From the NCBI GenBank assembly GCA_026545765.1, contig CM048844.1:70851035-70915034 (forward strand): a stretch of DNA of 64,000 nt, given 5' to 3'. Source of the stretch: Plantago major. Its lineage: Eukaryota; Streptophyta; Magnoliopsida; Lamiales; Plantaginaceae. Numbering within the stretch: the stretch's first letter is position 1; the number at the start of each line of letters is the position of its first letter. Both the position numbers and the translations under genes were made by a program. Shown piece by piece: positions 1 to 11,191 of this stretch. A model generated the notes under the pieces. It did not search any database and was not told the origin of the DNA. It saw only the letters and a list, made by a program, of their open reading frames with translations.

Positions 1-34
1 GCTTGTAATTGTTTAAGTAAAATATGTTCACGGC

Positions 35-483
35 TTGAAATACAAGCTTGCTTTGAACAACATAGTTCTCGAGCACTTCAACTTCTACCTGACTGATCTT
101 CAGGAAGTCAGATTTGAAGACCTTGAGTTGATAGAAAGAAGGTGCCCGTCTTTAGCCTCAATGAAAATTAGCGACTCTGACATTACTGAGCTTGTTAGTT
201 TTTTCCGAGCCGCAGCCTCATTGGAAGAGTTTCATGGTGGCTCCGTTGAAGCCCTTGATCTGCTTGGCGAAGGGGAATTTAATGAGCAAAGAGAAATTCA
301 TTGTTCTGTAGTATTCCAATCAAGATTATGCGGTTTGGGCTCACTTACTTGGAGGAAGCACAAATGACCATTCTTCACCTTGTTGCTTCAAGGCTTAAAA
401 AATTGGATCTCCTGTATGCTATGCTCGACACTGAAAGCCACTTTTTTTTACTACAAAGGTGTCCAAACTTGGAAGTTCCGGAG
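35..483 (+). pseudogene. COI1-like F-box/LRR gene fragment, frameshifted
   Basis: Two overlapping frames together resemble the middle leucine-rich repeats of COI1, the jasmonate receptor F-box protein of the SCF ubiquitin ligase. The first frame (from 35) has VRFEDLELIERRCPSL and ELVSFFRAAASLEEFHGGS. The second (from 301) has KKLDLLYAMLDTES and QRCPNLEVPE. In COI1 these motifs occur in this order on one polypeptide, so a frameshift lies near 335-345. After the last match the sequence reads GAG|GTAAAT at 483-485, a plausible intron donor, so this looks like an internal exon piece of genomic DNA rather than a processed copy. No F-box, no start codon and no downstream exon are visible. Family call is from motif recognition only; the frame break is seen directly. 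Confidence 0.75.
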
Positions 484-583
484 GTAAATTTTGAGTACTT
501 TATCAACCCGGAGACTTTTTTAATTTTTAGCACTTTATCAAGTTACTTACGGTTGGTTTGGTATGGAACTTTAATTGTTTAAA

Positions 584-945
584 TTTTAATTGAGGTATAA
601 TTCAAATTATCATATGAATGGACCAGATTGCCCATATTAATTGTTTTAGACATCAGGATGAACTGTGAACAGACCAAAACACCATCCACAAACTTTTCTA
701 TCCAATATGAATTGAGTATTCTGTCACGTGACATGACAAATGGACCAATAAGAAGCCTAGAAAACTAATTCGATTCATAGATATATAAAAAAAAAATCAT
801 TGTGGAATAATATAGTAGTACATAGTGCTGCCATATTTTCTTTTTAATAGTGAGAGATCTATATAAATATTTAAATTATAATTGAAGCTCATATACATCT
901 TACTCACTAAGTAGCAAGGTATCCACATTTTGTCAATGATAACAA
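584..945. other. AT-rich spacer without recognised features
   Basis: I see no convincing coding frame, terminal repeat or RNA gene between the COI1-like fragment and the LINE. A run of nine A at about 788 is not at a recognisable element end. Confidence 0.5.
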
Positions 946-958
946 TAACTCAGCTAAT

Positions 959-1955
959 TTACATGATGGTGGAGAATGGACATGTACTCAAGGTTATTCC
1001 AACACTTTCTTGCTGGAAACAGAAACAACAAAATCCATCCGTTTCCTCTCCAAACTGAATCAATCTATCCTTTGTTGCCAAATGCTTTTTCAAGCTCAAC
1101 CACAAAATAAAACAAGCTCTTGGTCGAGCCTTGTTACAATACAAAACTTTCCTCCAATTTCCCTTCTCTTTAGCCCCTCGCAACTCATGATAGAACTTTC
1201 GCGTGGGAAATTTGCAACCACTATGCAACCCCCTCCACACATCACTATGTTCCACTAACTCCCGGCCGTTGCTTAAGAATGGCCTTAAGAATCCAAGCAC
1301 AATTATCTCGCAGGACATACTCCATAACATCCCCATCTTGAATGTAGTAGGCATGAATCCAACGGACCCACAACTTGTCGGCTTTGTCACACAGATTCCA
1401 CAATAGCTTGGACATAGTTGCCTTATTCAATTCTACTATAGAAGTGCTATTCAGCCCTCCCACATCCTTCGAATCACACACATTATCCCATGCAACTGGA
1501 GCTTTCCGAGTCACCTCTTCAGTCTCACTCCATAAGAAGGATCGACAAATAGCCTCAACATGCTTCAAAACCTTCTTAGGTAATGGAAAAACTTGCATCC
1601 AATAGCTAGTGATAGCAAAAAGTACACTTTGTACTAATTGAACTCTACCCTCATAACTAAGGAGTTTAGCCGACCAATGCTTGACCCGTGCCACAATTTT
1701 ATCAATCAAAGGCTTACATAAGTGAATGGACAGCTTTTTCGTAGTTAATGGCACCCCCAAATATTTGAAAGGCATAGCACTAACCATGAAACCAGTAGCT
1801 TGCTGAATCAAAACCTGCTCCTCAATACTTACTCCACCAAAATACAACTTACATTTTGCTCTATTTGCTTTCAATCCAGTCGAGGTTGAAAAATCATCAA
1901 ACATGCTCATAATCAACTGAGTAGACCCCACATCACCTCGACAATACAGTAACAA
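959..1955 (-). pseudogene. LINE reverse transcriptase C-terminal part and zf-RVT
   Basis: Reading down from about 1965, the frame begins with the FADD active-site motif of LINE reverse transcriptases, just after an in-frame TGA. It continues with LLLYCRGDV, TGLKANRAKCKLYFGG and FKYLGVPLTTKKL, the usual thumb-region blocks. Further down come AISRSFLW-like and WDNVCDSKDVGGLN blocks. A second, shifted frame (1390-959) holds the zf-RVT zinc-ribbon region with ILWLSLKKHLATKDRL and FCCFCFQQES. The domain breaks off near 959. In L1-type elements this part follows the polymerase core. The frame change and stop mark it as inactive. Confidence 0.8.
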
Positions 1956-2062
1956 ATCATCAGCAAATCAAATATTGATAAGTCGAACCTTTTCACATCG
2001 AGGATGGAAATTAAAATTAGGCTGCGCACACAAAGTCTGCATCTTCCTATGTAAATACTCCA

Positions 2063-2974
2063 TCACCAAAACAAAGAGCAAAGGAGAAATAGGATCCCTT
2101 GCTGAATCCCCTGCTTTGCAATCAAAATACGGCTAGGCCTCCCGTTAATACTATATCGATACGACACAGCATGCACACAAATCATGACCACAAACTGTCG
2201 AGGGAAATTCAATTCAATCATAATACCCTCCAACGCATCCCAATCCACCGTATCATATGCTTTTTGAAGATCCATCTGTATCATACATCTTGGCGAAATC
2301 CCTTTCCGAGAATACCCTCTTACTAACTCATGGGCAATCAGAATATTATCATGGTTCACCTTTCCCGGCACAAATGCAGATTGACAATCACTCACAACAT
2401 TTCCAATTACCTTACTCAAACGCATAGTAAGTACCTTCAAAATAATCTTGTATAAAGTGGTGCAACAAGAAATGGGGCGCATTTCTTTCATGGATTTAGC
2501 ATCTTTTGTCTTCGGAATTAAGGTAACTAACGTGCAATTGACAGCTTTATAGAGCTTATTGTACTAGAAGAACTCCTTCACAGAAGCCACAACATCTTCC
2601 TTTACAACACTCCAGCTTGCTTTGAAAAACTTCGCATTAAACCCATCAAATCCCGGTGCTTTATTATACCCTATTCCCTTCAAAGCTTGATATATTTCTG
2701 CCTCAGTAACATCCACAATTAAACTATCTCCAAGGTCAGTACTCAACTGTGTACCTGAACGCAGAGCTAGTATATCCAATCCTATCTTAGTCGGTTCAGC
2801 TGTACCGATGAGTTTAGAATAAAACTCAATTACTTCATCCTCAATTCTCTCAGCAGACTGTACCAACTGTCCCCTATCATTTTCCATCCGCATAATTCCA
2901 GAAAGTGCATTTTTTTCCTTCAAAGTAGCATAAAAATACGCATTATTCCCATCTCCAAGCTTTATCCAATCCAC
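2063..2974 (-). pseudogene. LINE reverse transcriptase N-terminal and palm region
   Basis: Two minus-strand frames. 2974-2564 holds the segment between endonuclease and polymerase, with GYNKAPGFDGFNAKFFK, the typical entry block of the RVT_1 domain. 2491-2063 holds the fingers and palm: RPISCCTTLYKIILKVL, SAFVPGKVNHDNILIAHE and QMDLQKAYDTVDW, which contains the first catalytic aspartate. The two frames are separated by about 70 bases with stops. The second catalytic motif (FADD) lies in the next piece near 1955. Confidence 0.85.
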
Positions 2975-3229
2975 TTTAGCTTTCTGCTAAAGCAAACTCT
3001 CCTCATCAGCTCGTAACTTTAGTAAATTTGTTGTACAGATTTTTCTCATGAACAATAAGCTCCCTATTTACTATGTCATTAATCAGCTCCTTCTGGACCA
3101 ATTCTTTTGATCTTGCAAAATTCTCTGCTCAAACTGACCAAACTATTTTTGTAACCCTCGCATAGCCAGCTGCAACCGCTTAAACTTTTGCCAAACACGA
3201 AACGTGGCTCAACCATGTAAAGGTTGTCC

Positions 3230-3625
3230 CTAATCAGCCCGTACATTTTCCAAGAACTGTACCTTATCCACCACACAATTCATGAACTTAAACATATTAT
3301 ATCTTCGCTCAATCACTGGCATATGAAAATTCATATACAAAGGGCAATGATCAGAAACATGTGGCTCCAACACTTCAACTTGTACGCACTGATATGTTTG
3401 AAACCAATCCATGTTCTCCAAAGCACGATCAATTCTCGAATATATCACCCCTTGCGTATGTTTATTCGACCAAGTATACTCACGACCAACCATCTGGAGT
3501 TCACACAGTCCCAACCCATCCATCATGTGTTCCAAATCAACATACTCACAAGCTTGAATAGGATTACCACCAATCCTATCCAATTTATGAAGTACATTAT
3601 TGTAATCACCTATTATGACCCAAGG
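3230..3625 (-). pseudogene. LINE endonuclease, C-terminal half
   Basis: The minus-strand frame entering from the LTR boundary at 3625 reads WVIIGDYNNVL, then DRIGG, then REYTWSNKHTQG and SRIDRAL, and ends with HVSDHCPLYMNF. GDxN and SDH are the catalytic blocks of the exonuclease-endonuclease-phosphatase fold used by LINEs to nick target DNA. The N-terminal half is 9 kb away at 12570-12983, beyond the inserted LTR element. Downstream (3220-2975) the frame is broken. Confidence 0.85.
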
Positions 3626-4987
3626 TGATGAGACGATAATTTAGAGTCTCATTGGGTTCTTTTTAGCAGTCTTTGTTAGTCTTTATTTATGGTTTTATAG
3701 TCTTTGTGCATTTTTATGCTTTGGTGCTTTGTTTGTGTTTTTTAGGATTTTTGTGTCCCGAAGGTGAAACTCGGAGTGAAAACTTTGGTTCTAGATCTCT
3801 GAATGTAGAGTAACTGGGCGAAAAACGGAAGTGGATTCAGAGTTAGGACGAAGAATTGAGAGCCGTTTTAGCGAAGCTTGCAAAATTGAAGTTTTACGGA
3901 GCAGTCTAGCTATCTTGGCCATAACTCTCTCATATGATGTCCGATTGACCTGAACTCAGTGGTCATGGAAAGATAATTCAAAGGGCAACAATTTTTGTTT
4001 TGGAAGCATCGGAAAATTCTGTCTGTGGAAAACGTTACAGAGGTTTTAAGCTCACCGCGGCGAATGACATTCTCGCCGCCGCGAGATTTTGCGAGAGCAA
4101 TTTGGGAGCCTAAACAGTGTCTCGCCGCGGCGAGATTTGCGATAACTTCACAGATTCAGCAGAAAAACTCCTTTTTAGGTTAGAATTAGGTCTTCCTTTG
4201 CCATAACTTCTTATACTCGATTTTTACATAGAAAAAGCTCCTAGAACTAGGTTTTGACATTGATTGATTGATCTTTGGAGCTTGGTTTACCTATTGTAAG
4301 AACCATCGGGATCGAATTCTTGGTAATTATTGATAACTCTCTATTGTTTATCTTCAATTCATGTTTTCTTCTATTTATTGAATTGTATAATCTTGCATGC
4401 GATTATCACCATGTTTATGCTTTGCGTGATCTATACCATGCATTCTTTCATCTTTGCTTCCCTCATGAGTAGTTAAATCATTCTGAACACGGTAGTTATG
4501 TGATAGTCTTGCATATTCATTTCTTGGGTTAGGATTCGTTCATATAGGTTCGTCTAGTTAAAAATCTTCGTAAAAACCTGCAATTCAATAAGCTAGTTCT
4601 AGATTCTCAAAATCATTTTCGGTTAAGGATCGTTGATTGACGACCCACGATTTCTCTAGTTCAAAACTCTCAAACAACGATTGGTTGAATTGGATTGATT
4701 GATTTCTGTACACCGACCGTCTGACAAGGATGAATGATTGCCCTAGAACGAATTAGTATTACTTGATCATTACTACTGTGTTCATCCTCTCTCTTTGATC
4801 AAACCAGTTTATTTGTTTCCTGTTTTAATCTGTGTTTTAGAAGTAAAAACATCCAAAACTTATATGTTACTCTCATTCGTTGTGGTAGCTTAATTAATTC
4901 CTTAGCGAACGACTCTATGGTTTAGCTTTGTCTATCTATAACAACTGCTTACTACTTGGTTTTCTAAGTAATAATTTGAGCACATCA
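3626..4987 (+). repeat. 5' LTR of Athila-like element 1
   Basis: Starts TGATGAGACGATAATTTAG and ends GAGCACATCA, matching the copy at 11192-12565. It contains GC-rich palindromes such as CTCGCCGCGGCGAG near 4121, unlike the AT-rich rest. Confidence 0.9.
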
Positions 4988-4989
4988 AA

Positions 4990-5007
4990 TTTGGCGCTCC
5001 TGCCGGG
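4990..5007 (+). other. Primer binding site-like sequence
   Basis: Directly after the LTR the sequence reads TTGGCGCTCCTGCCGGGGA, similar to the TGGCGCCGTTGCCGGGGA-type sites known from Athila-like elements. It would prime minus-strand cDNA synthesis by a tRNA. Confidence 0.65.
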
Positions 5008-5194
5008 GAATTAATTCCTACTGTAGTGTTTGAGTGTGATTTTTTGTTTGTTTATAGTTTACTTTTGTTTAGTTAGTTTTTGTTTTGTCGGAACTACTCG
5101 TGGTTTCTTGTCTTCGTGTGTGTAGGAACTTATGAAACCAAGAAATCGTATCTGATGGACATCTACTCTATCCGCTAGAAAGAGAGGGGACTCC

Positions 5195-5832
5195 ATAGTT
5201 TTCGTCAGTTTCCTGGAGAAAGATTCTATGATGCGTGGTATCGGTTTCAAGAGCTTGAAAAAGGGTGCATAAATGCTAGGTTGAGCAGTTTGGATGTGAT
5301 AGGATGTTTCTATTTTGGATTGACCAAGGATGATCAAACAATATTAGAAGAAGCCGCGAGACAACCCATAGATGAGTTTAAACTTAAACAATTCTTTGAG
5401 TTAGCCAATTCTTTGAGTTTGTCGATGTTGCTGATTGAGGACATCCAGCGTGAGAAGATAAACCATCTTGCTGAGCTGACTTCTGAATCTACCCCTACTG
5501 TACAAGAAGAAACACATTCTACTTGCTTACCTGCTGAGCGGACTCCTGAATCTGCCCCTACGGTACAAGAAGAAACCCATGATTCGCACATCATAGTCAC
5601 ATCATACACATTGGACTGCCCAGGGAGTTTCGACCCACTTTGTCGTTTTTATTTTCCCTCTGATTCTCATAGTTATTTTTTAGTTTTTAATTTTTCTAAT
5701 TTGTTTAATTTTAGTTTGCAGGGAATCATGGAATTGTTAGAAAACTTGAGGGGAGGAGCTAAGGATGGCTCACAAAATGCTGAGGATACCAGAAAGGATG
5801 CAAGGGATTCGTTCCGGTTTGATAATGGATAA
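5195..5832 (+). pseudogene. Athila-type gag remnant
   Basis: Translation from about 5195 gives FRQFPGERFYDAWYRFQEL and then FYFGLTKDDQTILEEAAR. The same order (a glutamine/glycine-glutamate block, an aromatic W-R-F block, then F-x-x-GL...LxxAA) is seen in retrotransposon gag proteins of the Athila type, and in the better preserved gag at 30270. The rest is an acidic stretch with a repeated PTVQEETH block and no zinc knuckle. The N-terminal half of gag is missing. No pol follows, so the protein could not support mobility by itself. Confidence 0.6.
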
Positions 5833-6868
5833 CAGCATTCCCAAAAAGTCGAGCCAACGACTATAATAAAAGGCGCTTCCCGGGAGACAACTCGGGGGTA
5901 AGTTTTCTTTATTATCAGTTTTTTTGTTTTTTCTTTTCTGTTCCTTCGCTTGCTTAAACTTGAAACTCGAGGACGAGCTAAAGTATAGTTTTGGGGAGGG
6001 ATTTCATGTGTTTTGTGTCCATTTTTATCGCTTTCAAAGTGGTGGTCGGTGAGCCACATAGGATTGCATATCTTTTTGCGGCCTGTGTGCCTTATTTGTC
6101 TACGTGGGGTGTTATGTTAGCCACTTTTATGTGCTTGTTTTGTTTTCAGTTCATATTTGTGTCTTAGTTTTTTAGAATAGAGTCTTTTGGCCTGCTTTCT
6201 GATTTTTGTGGTGAGTCTGAGTTGTTCTCCCAAGTCATCGAGTATCTATTGTGATTGTTAAATTCGCTAGCTGCTTATGTTTTGCAGGATATTTAACTGA
6301 AAGTGGCGTAGTGGATTTAAAATCCTATAAGTCTGTTTTTCTTGTAAATAGCAAGTCTGTGTAGCTCTTTGGTCCAAAAATTCGGTGAGAAACCTTTAGC
6401 CGATGAAAAAATATTGTACCGGCACCTGTGTGATCTTTTCGGGAAGTGCAAACTCCCTTGTTTGCGCCTCATCATGCTCATGTGTACTCTGTGTAAGTTA
6501 AGTATGACGAACGGCATGCTCTTTATGATCTGTTTTATCAAAGCCAGTGCATCACAAAGAACCGGTTTGGGGAGAAAGACTCTGTTGTACTGATGTGCTT
6601 AATCTATATTTGTAAATCTATATTGCTCTCCCTGAATTGTTGATTCGTCTCGGAGTGTATCTGTGGTGCTCGTCACCACCGTTAGTCGTGTTAGGCGTGT
6701 TTCAAATACTACCTATATACCGGCGTGGTCCTAAAAAGCTATATGTCCGTGAGGGTTGATGGCACGTATACCAAACTGACACGCACAAAAGTGCGGACTT
6801 TCGGTAAAACAAACACTACCAAAAAAGTGAGACTAAAAGAGCCCTTGAGGCCATTTGATTAGCATACA
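5833..6868 (+). other. Non-coding interior of Athila-like element 1 with an extra PPT-like motif
   Basis: No supported frame. At 5966-6000 is CTCGAGGACGAGC followed by TTTTGGGGAGGG, nearly the same as the purine-tract region just before the real 3' LTR (11158-11189). No LTR start follows it here. Confidence 0.5.
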
Positions 6869-6877
6869 TTTATTTTA
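6869..6877. repeat. 9-bp target site duplication of the MULE (left copy)
   Basis: TTTATTTTA occurs here and again at 10709-10717, immediately outside the terminal inverted repeats. A 9-bp duplication is the Mutator superfamily hallmark. Confidence 0.9.
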
Positions 6878-6996
6878 GGGCCAATTACATATAAGCCCCC
6901 TGTTAGATTTTTATCTTGCAGATGACTACCACTTAGTTCAACAATTACATGCAAATCCTACTCGATACAAAACAATTACATCTAGGTCCACGAATT
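6878..6996 (+). repeat. MULE left terminal inverted repeat
   Basis: Inverted match to 10621-10708, interrupted by a local duplication ending in a second ACAATTACAT. Confidence 0.85.
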
Positions 6997-7302
6997 TGAC
7001 TTTTCGCGAACTTAAGCCAGGAAAAACCATATTTGCCCCTGTTCCAATTTCAGCTTTTCAAAATCACCAAACAGCCTTACCTAATGACTGATCACGTGAG
7101 AAGCACGTGAGGACTTCAATGTAATTGAATTATATTTATCAAGTAGTCACTTGTAATAATTTAGTTACCGTTTTTTTTTTCAAAAAAACTAGCCGTTGTA
7201 ACTGATTTTTGGAGTGAATTATCAACTATATTTACCCATATTTACCCTAAAAACAGTCCACTTTTGATCTTCATTTCATATTTTTTCAACTTACGACTTA
7301 TT

Positions 7303-7764
7303 ATGCATTCATCGAGTGGTGATTCGTCGTGTGGTGTTATTCGTCCAATTTGTAAGAATGCAAATTGTAGTAAGCAAACGGTTCTATCAGTTAAGAAGTC
7401 TCAACCACATGAGGGAAGATTTTATTGGGGCTGTCCTACACATGGATGGTCGGAATGGTGTCATGAACAAGAAAATGTGCAAACACAAGGTCGAGGAGAT
7501 TTCATCCATGCCGAACTCTCATGCGAATATGTACCACCACGACACATATGTACAAGGCAAGATATGACAATTCAAAGACAACAACAAGCCACAAGAGATG
7601 TACCTGTTGAAGAAATTAAGGATACAATGGTGCAAAGAGGAAAGAAGAAGAGAGTACACATCACAAATGAAGACAAGTATGGTATAATTAGGCACCTCAT
7701 TTGCCTGAATCGTTTGTTGTTTGCTATGTACCTTACTGTGCAGATTTATAAAGCATTCAACTAG
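7303..7764 (+). CDS. GRF-type zinc-finger protein of the MULE
   Basis: The frame from the ATG at 7303 gives about 153 residues. Residues 12-50 read CKNANCSKQTVLSVKKSQ, then GRFYWGCP and WSEWC. This is the cysteine-glycine-arginine-phenylalanine pattern of GRF zinc fingers, a nucleic-acid-binding fold found in several plant transposon proteins. The rest is polar with a basic GKKKR stretch and no further domain. I chose 7303 because the upstream in-frame codons lie in the AT-rich region next to the terminal repeat. It converges on the transposase gene, like mudrB and mudrA in maize MuDR, but I see no sequence basis for calling it mudrB. The frame is open, so it may still be translatable. Confidence 0.65.
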   Translation: MHSSSGDSSCGVIRPICKNANCSKQTVLSVKKSQPHEGRFYWGCPTHGWSEWCHEQENVQTQGRGDFIHAELSCEYVPPRHICTRQDMTIQRQQQATRDVPVEEIKDTMVQRGKKKRVHITNEDKYGIIRHLICLNRLLFAMYLTVQIYKAFN

Positions 7765-7950
7765 AATAGTAAGTAGACAAGTAGATTAGGAACTAGTAGA
7801 TTGTATTGAACTTAATTTTCCATATTCAAGTTTCAATACAAATGATCAAGGCAAGTTTCAAAACTAATCAAATCCATCCAAAAGCTAAACCAACAGATAA
7901 ACTGTATGAGGAACACCAAACCAAGCACAAAAGCTACCAGTTTGCTATCA

Positions 7951-10123
7951 GTTTTGTGCATCAAAACCACCAAATCCATCCAAAAACAACTTAAACCTAC
8001 ACAACACAACAAAAACACATGCATCTAAGGTGTGGAACCAATCCAATCCACAGAACATCCTTTGGAACTGAGGTGGTCTATCAATAACAGGCTTCACATC
8101 AATGACAAACACAGATCCCACATTTGTTCTAAGCACCATCTCTCTATACTTAGGTGCCAACATGTAAGCCTCTTCAGGGTTGCCTCCCATTATCTCCTCA
8201 GCTTTTATCTTTGCCCTATAAACCCTCATGTATGGCAGAACAAGCCCTAGCTTGGTATTGACCCATGGCACTAGTTTTTTGGCACGATTCCAGGATGATC
8301 CTTTAGAGATTGAATCAACTTGGTAGCCAACCAATTGGAATCTGCTTGTTTTTTGTCCACCTTCCTTACACACTTGTGAGTACCATTGTAAGTCCTAATC
8401 ATGAATGATGTTTCATCATCCAGGACACCTGCAAATTGCAATTACAATTAAAAAAATTTAGTAATTGAACACTTAAACAAGATAACATGGGAATGCACAG
8501 TTAAACACTTACATGCATGCAGTCTCCAAGGGAAACCTTTTCCACCACAGTGTACTGTGAACCTTGCTGTGTCATTTTTCTTTCTAATCAAGGTGAAACC
8601 AACTTTCAATACATGCTCTTTCACCCTCAACCTCAAGTCCTTGACATTACTGAATATATCCCCTTCTTTGAACTCCTTATCCCAGTCTTCAACATTCTCA
8701 AGAAACTCATCTCCAATCCAGTCTACATCACTCAAATCATGTTGTTCATCACTTTCATACACAAATGTGGGATCATCATTTTCAGTTTCCTCATGTGCAG
8801 GTGAAGGTACATTTTCAGTTGCAGTTTGACTCACATTTCCTCCACCTTCACCCACAGTTGCTTCTTCACCCTCATTCTCATTACCACTTGCTTCTTCACC
8901 CTCATTCTCATTACCACTTGCATTTTCATTCCCCTCCTGCTCTTCATGATACTCATCATCTCCCTCAGAATCCACATACCTAGTGAATCCAATCCCTTCA
9001 TCCTCACTCTCATGCAAATACTTGTGTTCAGGTGCATCATCCTCCCACCCAAATATTTCCCTGTCAACATCAAGATCATCCCCATCTTGGGCTACATTCT
9101 CAGTTCCCCTGCCACTCTCATTTTCAATAACAACAGGCTCATCCTCATCCTCATAGTTCTCAGTTTCATCAGTATCACTTCCACCATCCAACCCTGTCCC
9201 ATTGAAATCACTATCATCACTATTATCAGACCCACTATCAATCATCTTACCTTTTAGGGCATACATATCTTGTCTCATCTCTCTTTAAAGTATACCAGCT
9301 TTAAGCTTCTTTCTTTCAGCAATTAACTCTTCCTCATCATCAACCCAATCTTCAACCAAGGGCTCATCCCCTACCCTACTCCCTTCACCAGTTTCAACCT
9401 TACTCCCTTCACCAGTCTCAACCCTACTCCCAACCTGGCTTTGTGTGAATATATCATCCAATAATTTCTCAAACTCTTCATCATTTACAACACAATCAGG
9501 TCCAACAGACTTACAAGGAGTAGACTCAACCACTTTTGGAATGTAAGGAGTTTGTGGAGTTGGTTTGTCAAAGTGTATAGCAGGTGGAGAATGTGGTTGT
9601 TCAGTGTTCTGTGTTTCTTGGGTAATTGGTGGTGGTTCATCATCAGAATCACTTAACACAACAGTTTCAGGGGGTGTTGGGGTGGTGGTCTAGGCTTACA
9701 TCTTCTAAATAACCTTCTTCTAGCACTAGGTTCAGTTTGAAAAATTGGTTGAGAGGGTACATATTCAACATCAATATCATACTCATGTGCATTTTCTCTC
9801 ATTTTTTTAGTAGCAGAATTGTCTACAGCTAGAGGTTGAACAAACTCAGTTGACAAGTGTACTTCTACTTCTTTGCTATTCATGTTCAGTTCAAACATTT
9901 GCTTGACATTATGATCACTTAAAATTTCTATTTGCTCAAATGTGTTATCAGTGTCAGCAATCAAAGAAAAGAACAGAGTAGAATCCTCAGTTTGCACACC
10001 ATCTAATATCTTTGCATCCACATCTGATAACAGTTTTGCGTATGTGTACCTTGAAGAGTCGATATTGGGAATCATGTATTGCTCCCTCATGTAGTGAAGC
10101 CTAATGTTAAACAACGTCCCCAT
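7951..10123 (-). pseudogene. mudrA-like transposase, N-terminal part only
   Basis: Start ATG at 10123 after a pyrimidine tract and AG. The chain MGTLFNIRLHY... runs to 9690, where a one-base shift in a C-run moves it to the next frame (9659-9285). An in-frame TAA at 9287-9285 separates this from 9278-8450, which is strongly acidic (repeats of GNENEGEEAS). It ends with the MuDR DNA-binding block IFSNVKDLRLRVKEHVLKVG and HCGGKGFPWRLHA. A GTAAGT donor near 8510 and an AG acceptor near 8430 lead to VLDDETSFMIRTYNGTHKC. A shifted frame has GGNPEEAYMLAPKYREM and ends PPQFQRMF near 8050. That is just before the position where the DDE catalytic domain should start; it is absent. Confidence 0.8.
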
Positions 10124-10620
10124 TGTCACTGAAACAACAAAAGAACACATACAACAAACAAAACTGTGAATACCAATTCGAAAACAAATAAAAACCCTAG
10201 CTTTGTACAAAACCGATTTTCGGTGAAATATAACACAACGATTAAGCATACATGAGGTTTATGAACATGATCAACATGTATATTTCGAGAAGGAAAAAAA
10301 AATTTGAATTCGAAAAAAAAAACCCATTGCCTTACAGTTTCTTCGTCGATTCTTCACCAACTCGAACAATAATCACCAATTGATGCTGAAAACGTCGAAT
10401 CTTGACTGGTATTTGCAAGAATTTTGGGTTTAGAGTGTAGATTTTGGTCGTCAATGGCGGAACTGTTTGGTTAAGAAGAAGACGAAAGGTTTTGGCGGGT
10501 TGAGTGTGGTGAGTTTTTTGGTTAGCCAATTAACCCTAGTAAATGTGTAAGAAACTTACTAAGGCCACGTTTGGTTGGAACATAAGCTGATAGGTGACTT
10601 AAGCTGGTCAACACAAAAAC

Positions 10621-10708
10621 GGATTAATGGACCTAGATGTAATTGTTGAACTAGATGGTAGTCATCTGTTACAGAGGCGTCTAGAAGGGGGGTGTATGTA
10701 ATTTTCCC
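10621..10708 (-). repeat. MULE right terminal inverted repeat
   Basis: Reverse complement matches 6878-6996 as described; followed by the second TTTATTTTA copy at 10709-10717. Confidence 0.85.
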
Positions 10709-11157
10709 TTTATTTTATGCAAAAATGTCGTACTATGGGAAGATTGTTTGCATGTTTCTGGCAAGTTGCTGCACGCAAAGAAAAAGTCCCTTCCGACTTA
10801 ACTGATTGAGTACATTGCATGAGGTATTTGAGGCACCTTGTGGTGAAAGCCACCTTCCTTTTCTCTTGTTATTTCTTGAGCGATTAACCCACTGTACACT
10901 TCCAGAGTGTGAGAGAGAGTTGCATAGGATCCTCTTGTGAGGGATTAGCGAGTAAGACTTAAGTGCTATTTACTTGAGAAACCTTCTTGTTTGATTTTCT
11001 GTGCACTATTCTGCCAAGGTTAGTTGAGTGCAAAACCTTTGCATCTTGTGAATTTAATGTTTACAATGGTAGAATCGGTCACTTGGGAGTTCAACTCTGT
11101 TATGTGCTTCTTGTTGTTTCTGTTTCGAGTCTAGTTCTTGTTTAGGTTGTTTGTTTG

Positions 11158-11189
11158 CTCGAGGACGAGCAAATGTTCGGTTTGGGGAG
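11158..11189 (+). other. Polypurine tract region of Athila-like element 1
   Basis: CTCGAGGACGAGC, then a short spacer and TTTGGGGAG, directly before the 3' LTR at 11192. The arrangement is that of the plus-strand primer of Ty3/gypsy elements. Confidence 0.7.
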
Positions 11190-11191
11190 TT

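Larger units (their letters stand above)
6878..10708. mobile_element. Mutator-like element (MULE) with GRF zinc-finger gene and truncated mudrA
   Basis: Terminal inverted repeats: 6878-6996 and 10621-10708, both starting GGG(C/A)(C/A)AATTACATA and sharing GATGACTACCA..TAGTTCAACAATTACAT and CTAGGTCCA. The left repeat has an extra 31-bp duplication around the CAATTACAT block. Inside are two convergent genes: a GRF zinc-finger ORF on plus and a mudrA-like transposase gene on minus that stops before the catalytic domain. The element sits in the interior of Athila-like element 1 and must be younger than it. With the DDE domain missing and several frame breaks it would depend on transposase from elsewhere. 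Confidence 0.9.

Noticed and set aside
6808-6825. CACTACCAAAAAAG, similar to a CACTA terminus
   Set aside because: No inverted partner, no subterminal GACGGA repeats and no 3-bp duplication nearby; taken as chance within Athila-like element 1.
8517-9257. Long plus-strand frames opposite the MULE transposase
   Set aside because: They mirror the acidic repeat coding sequence of the minus strand; hydrophobic and histidine-rich content is a by-product.
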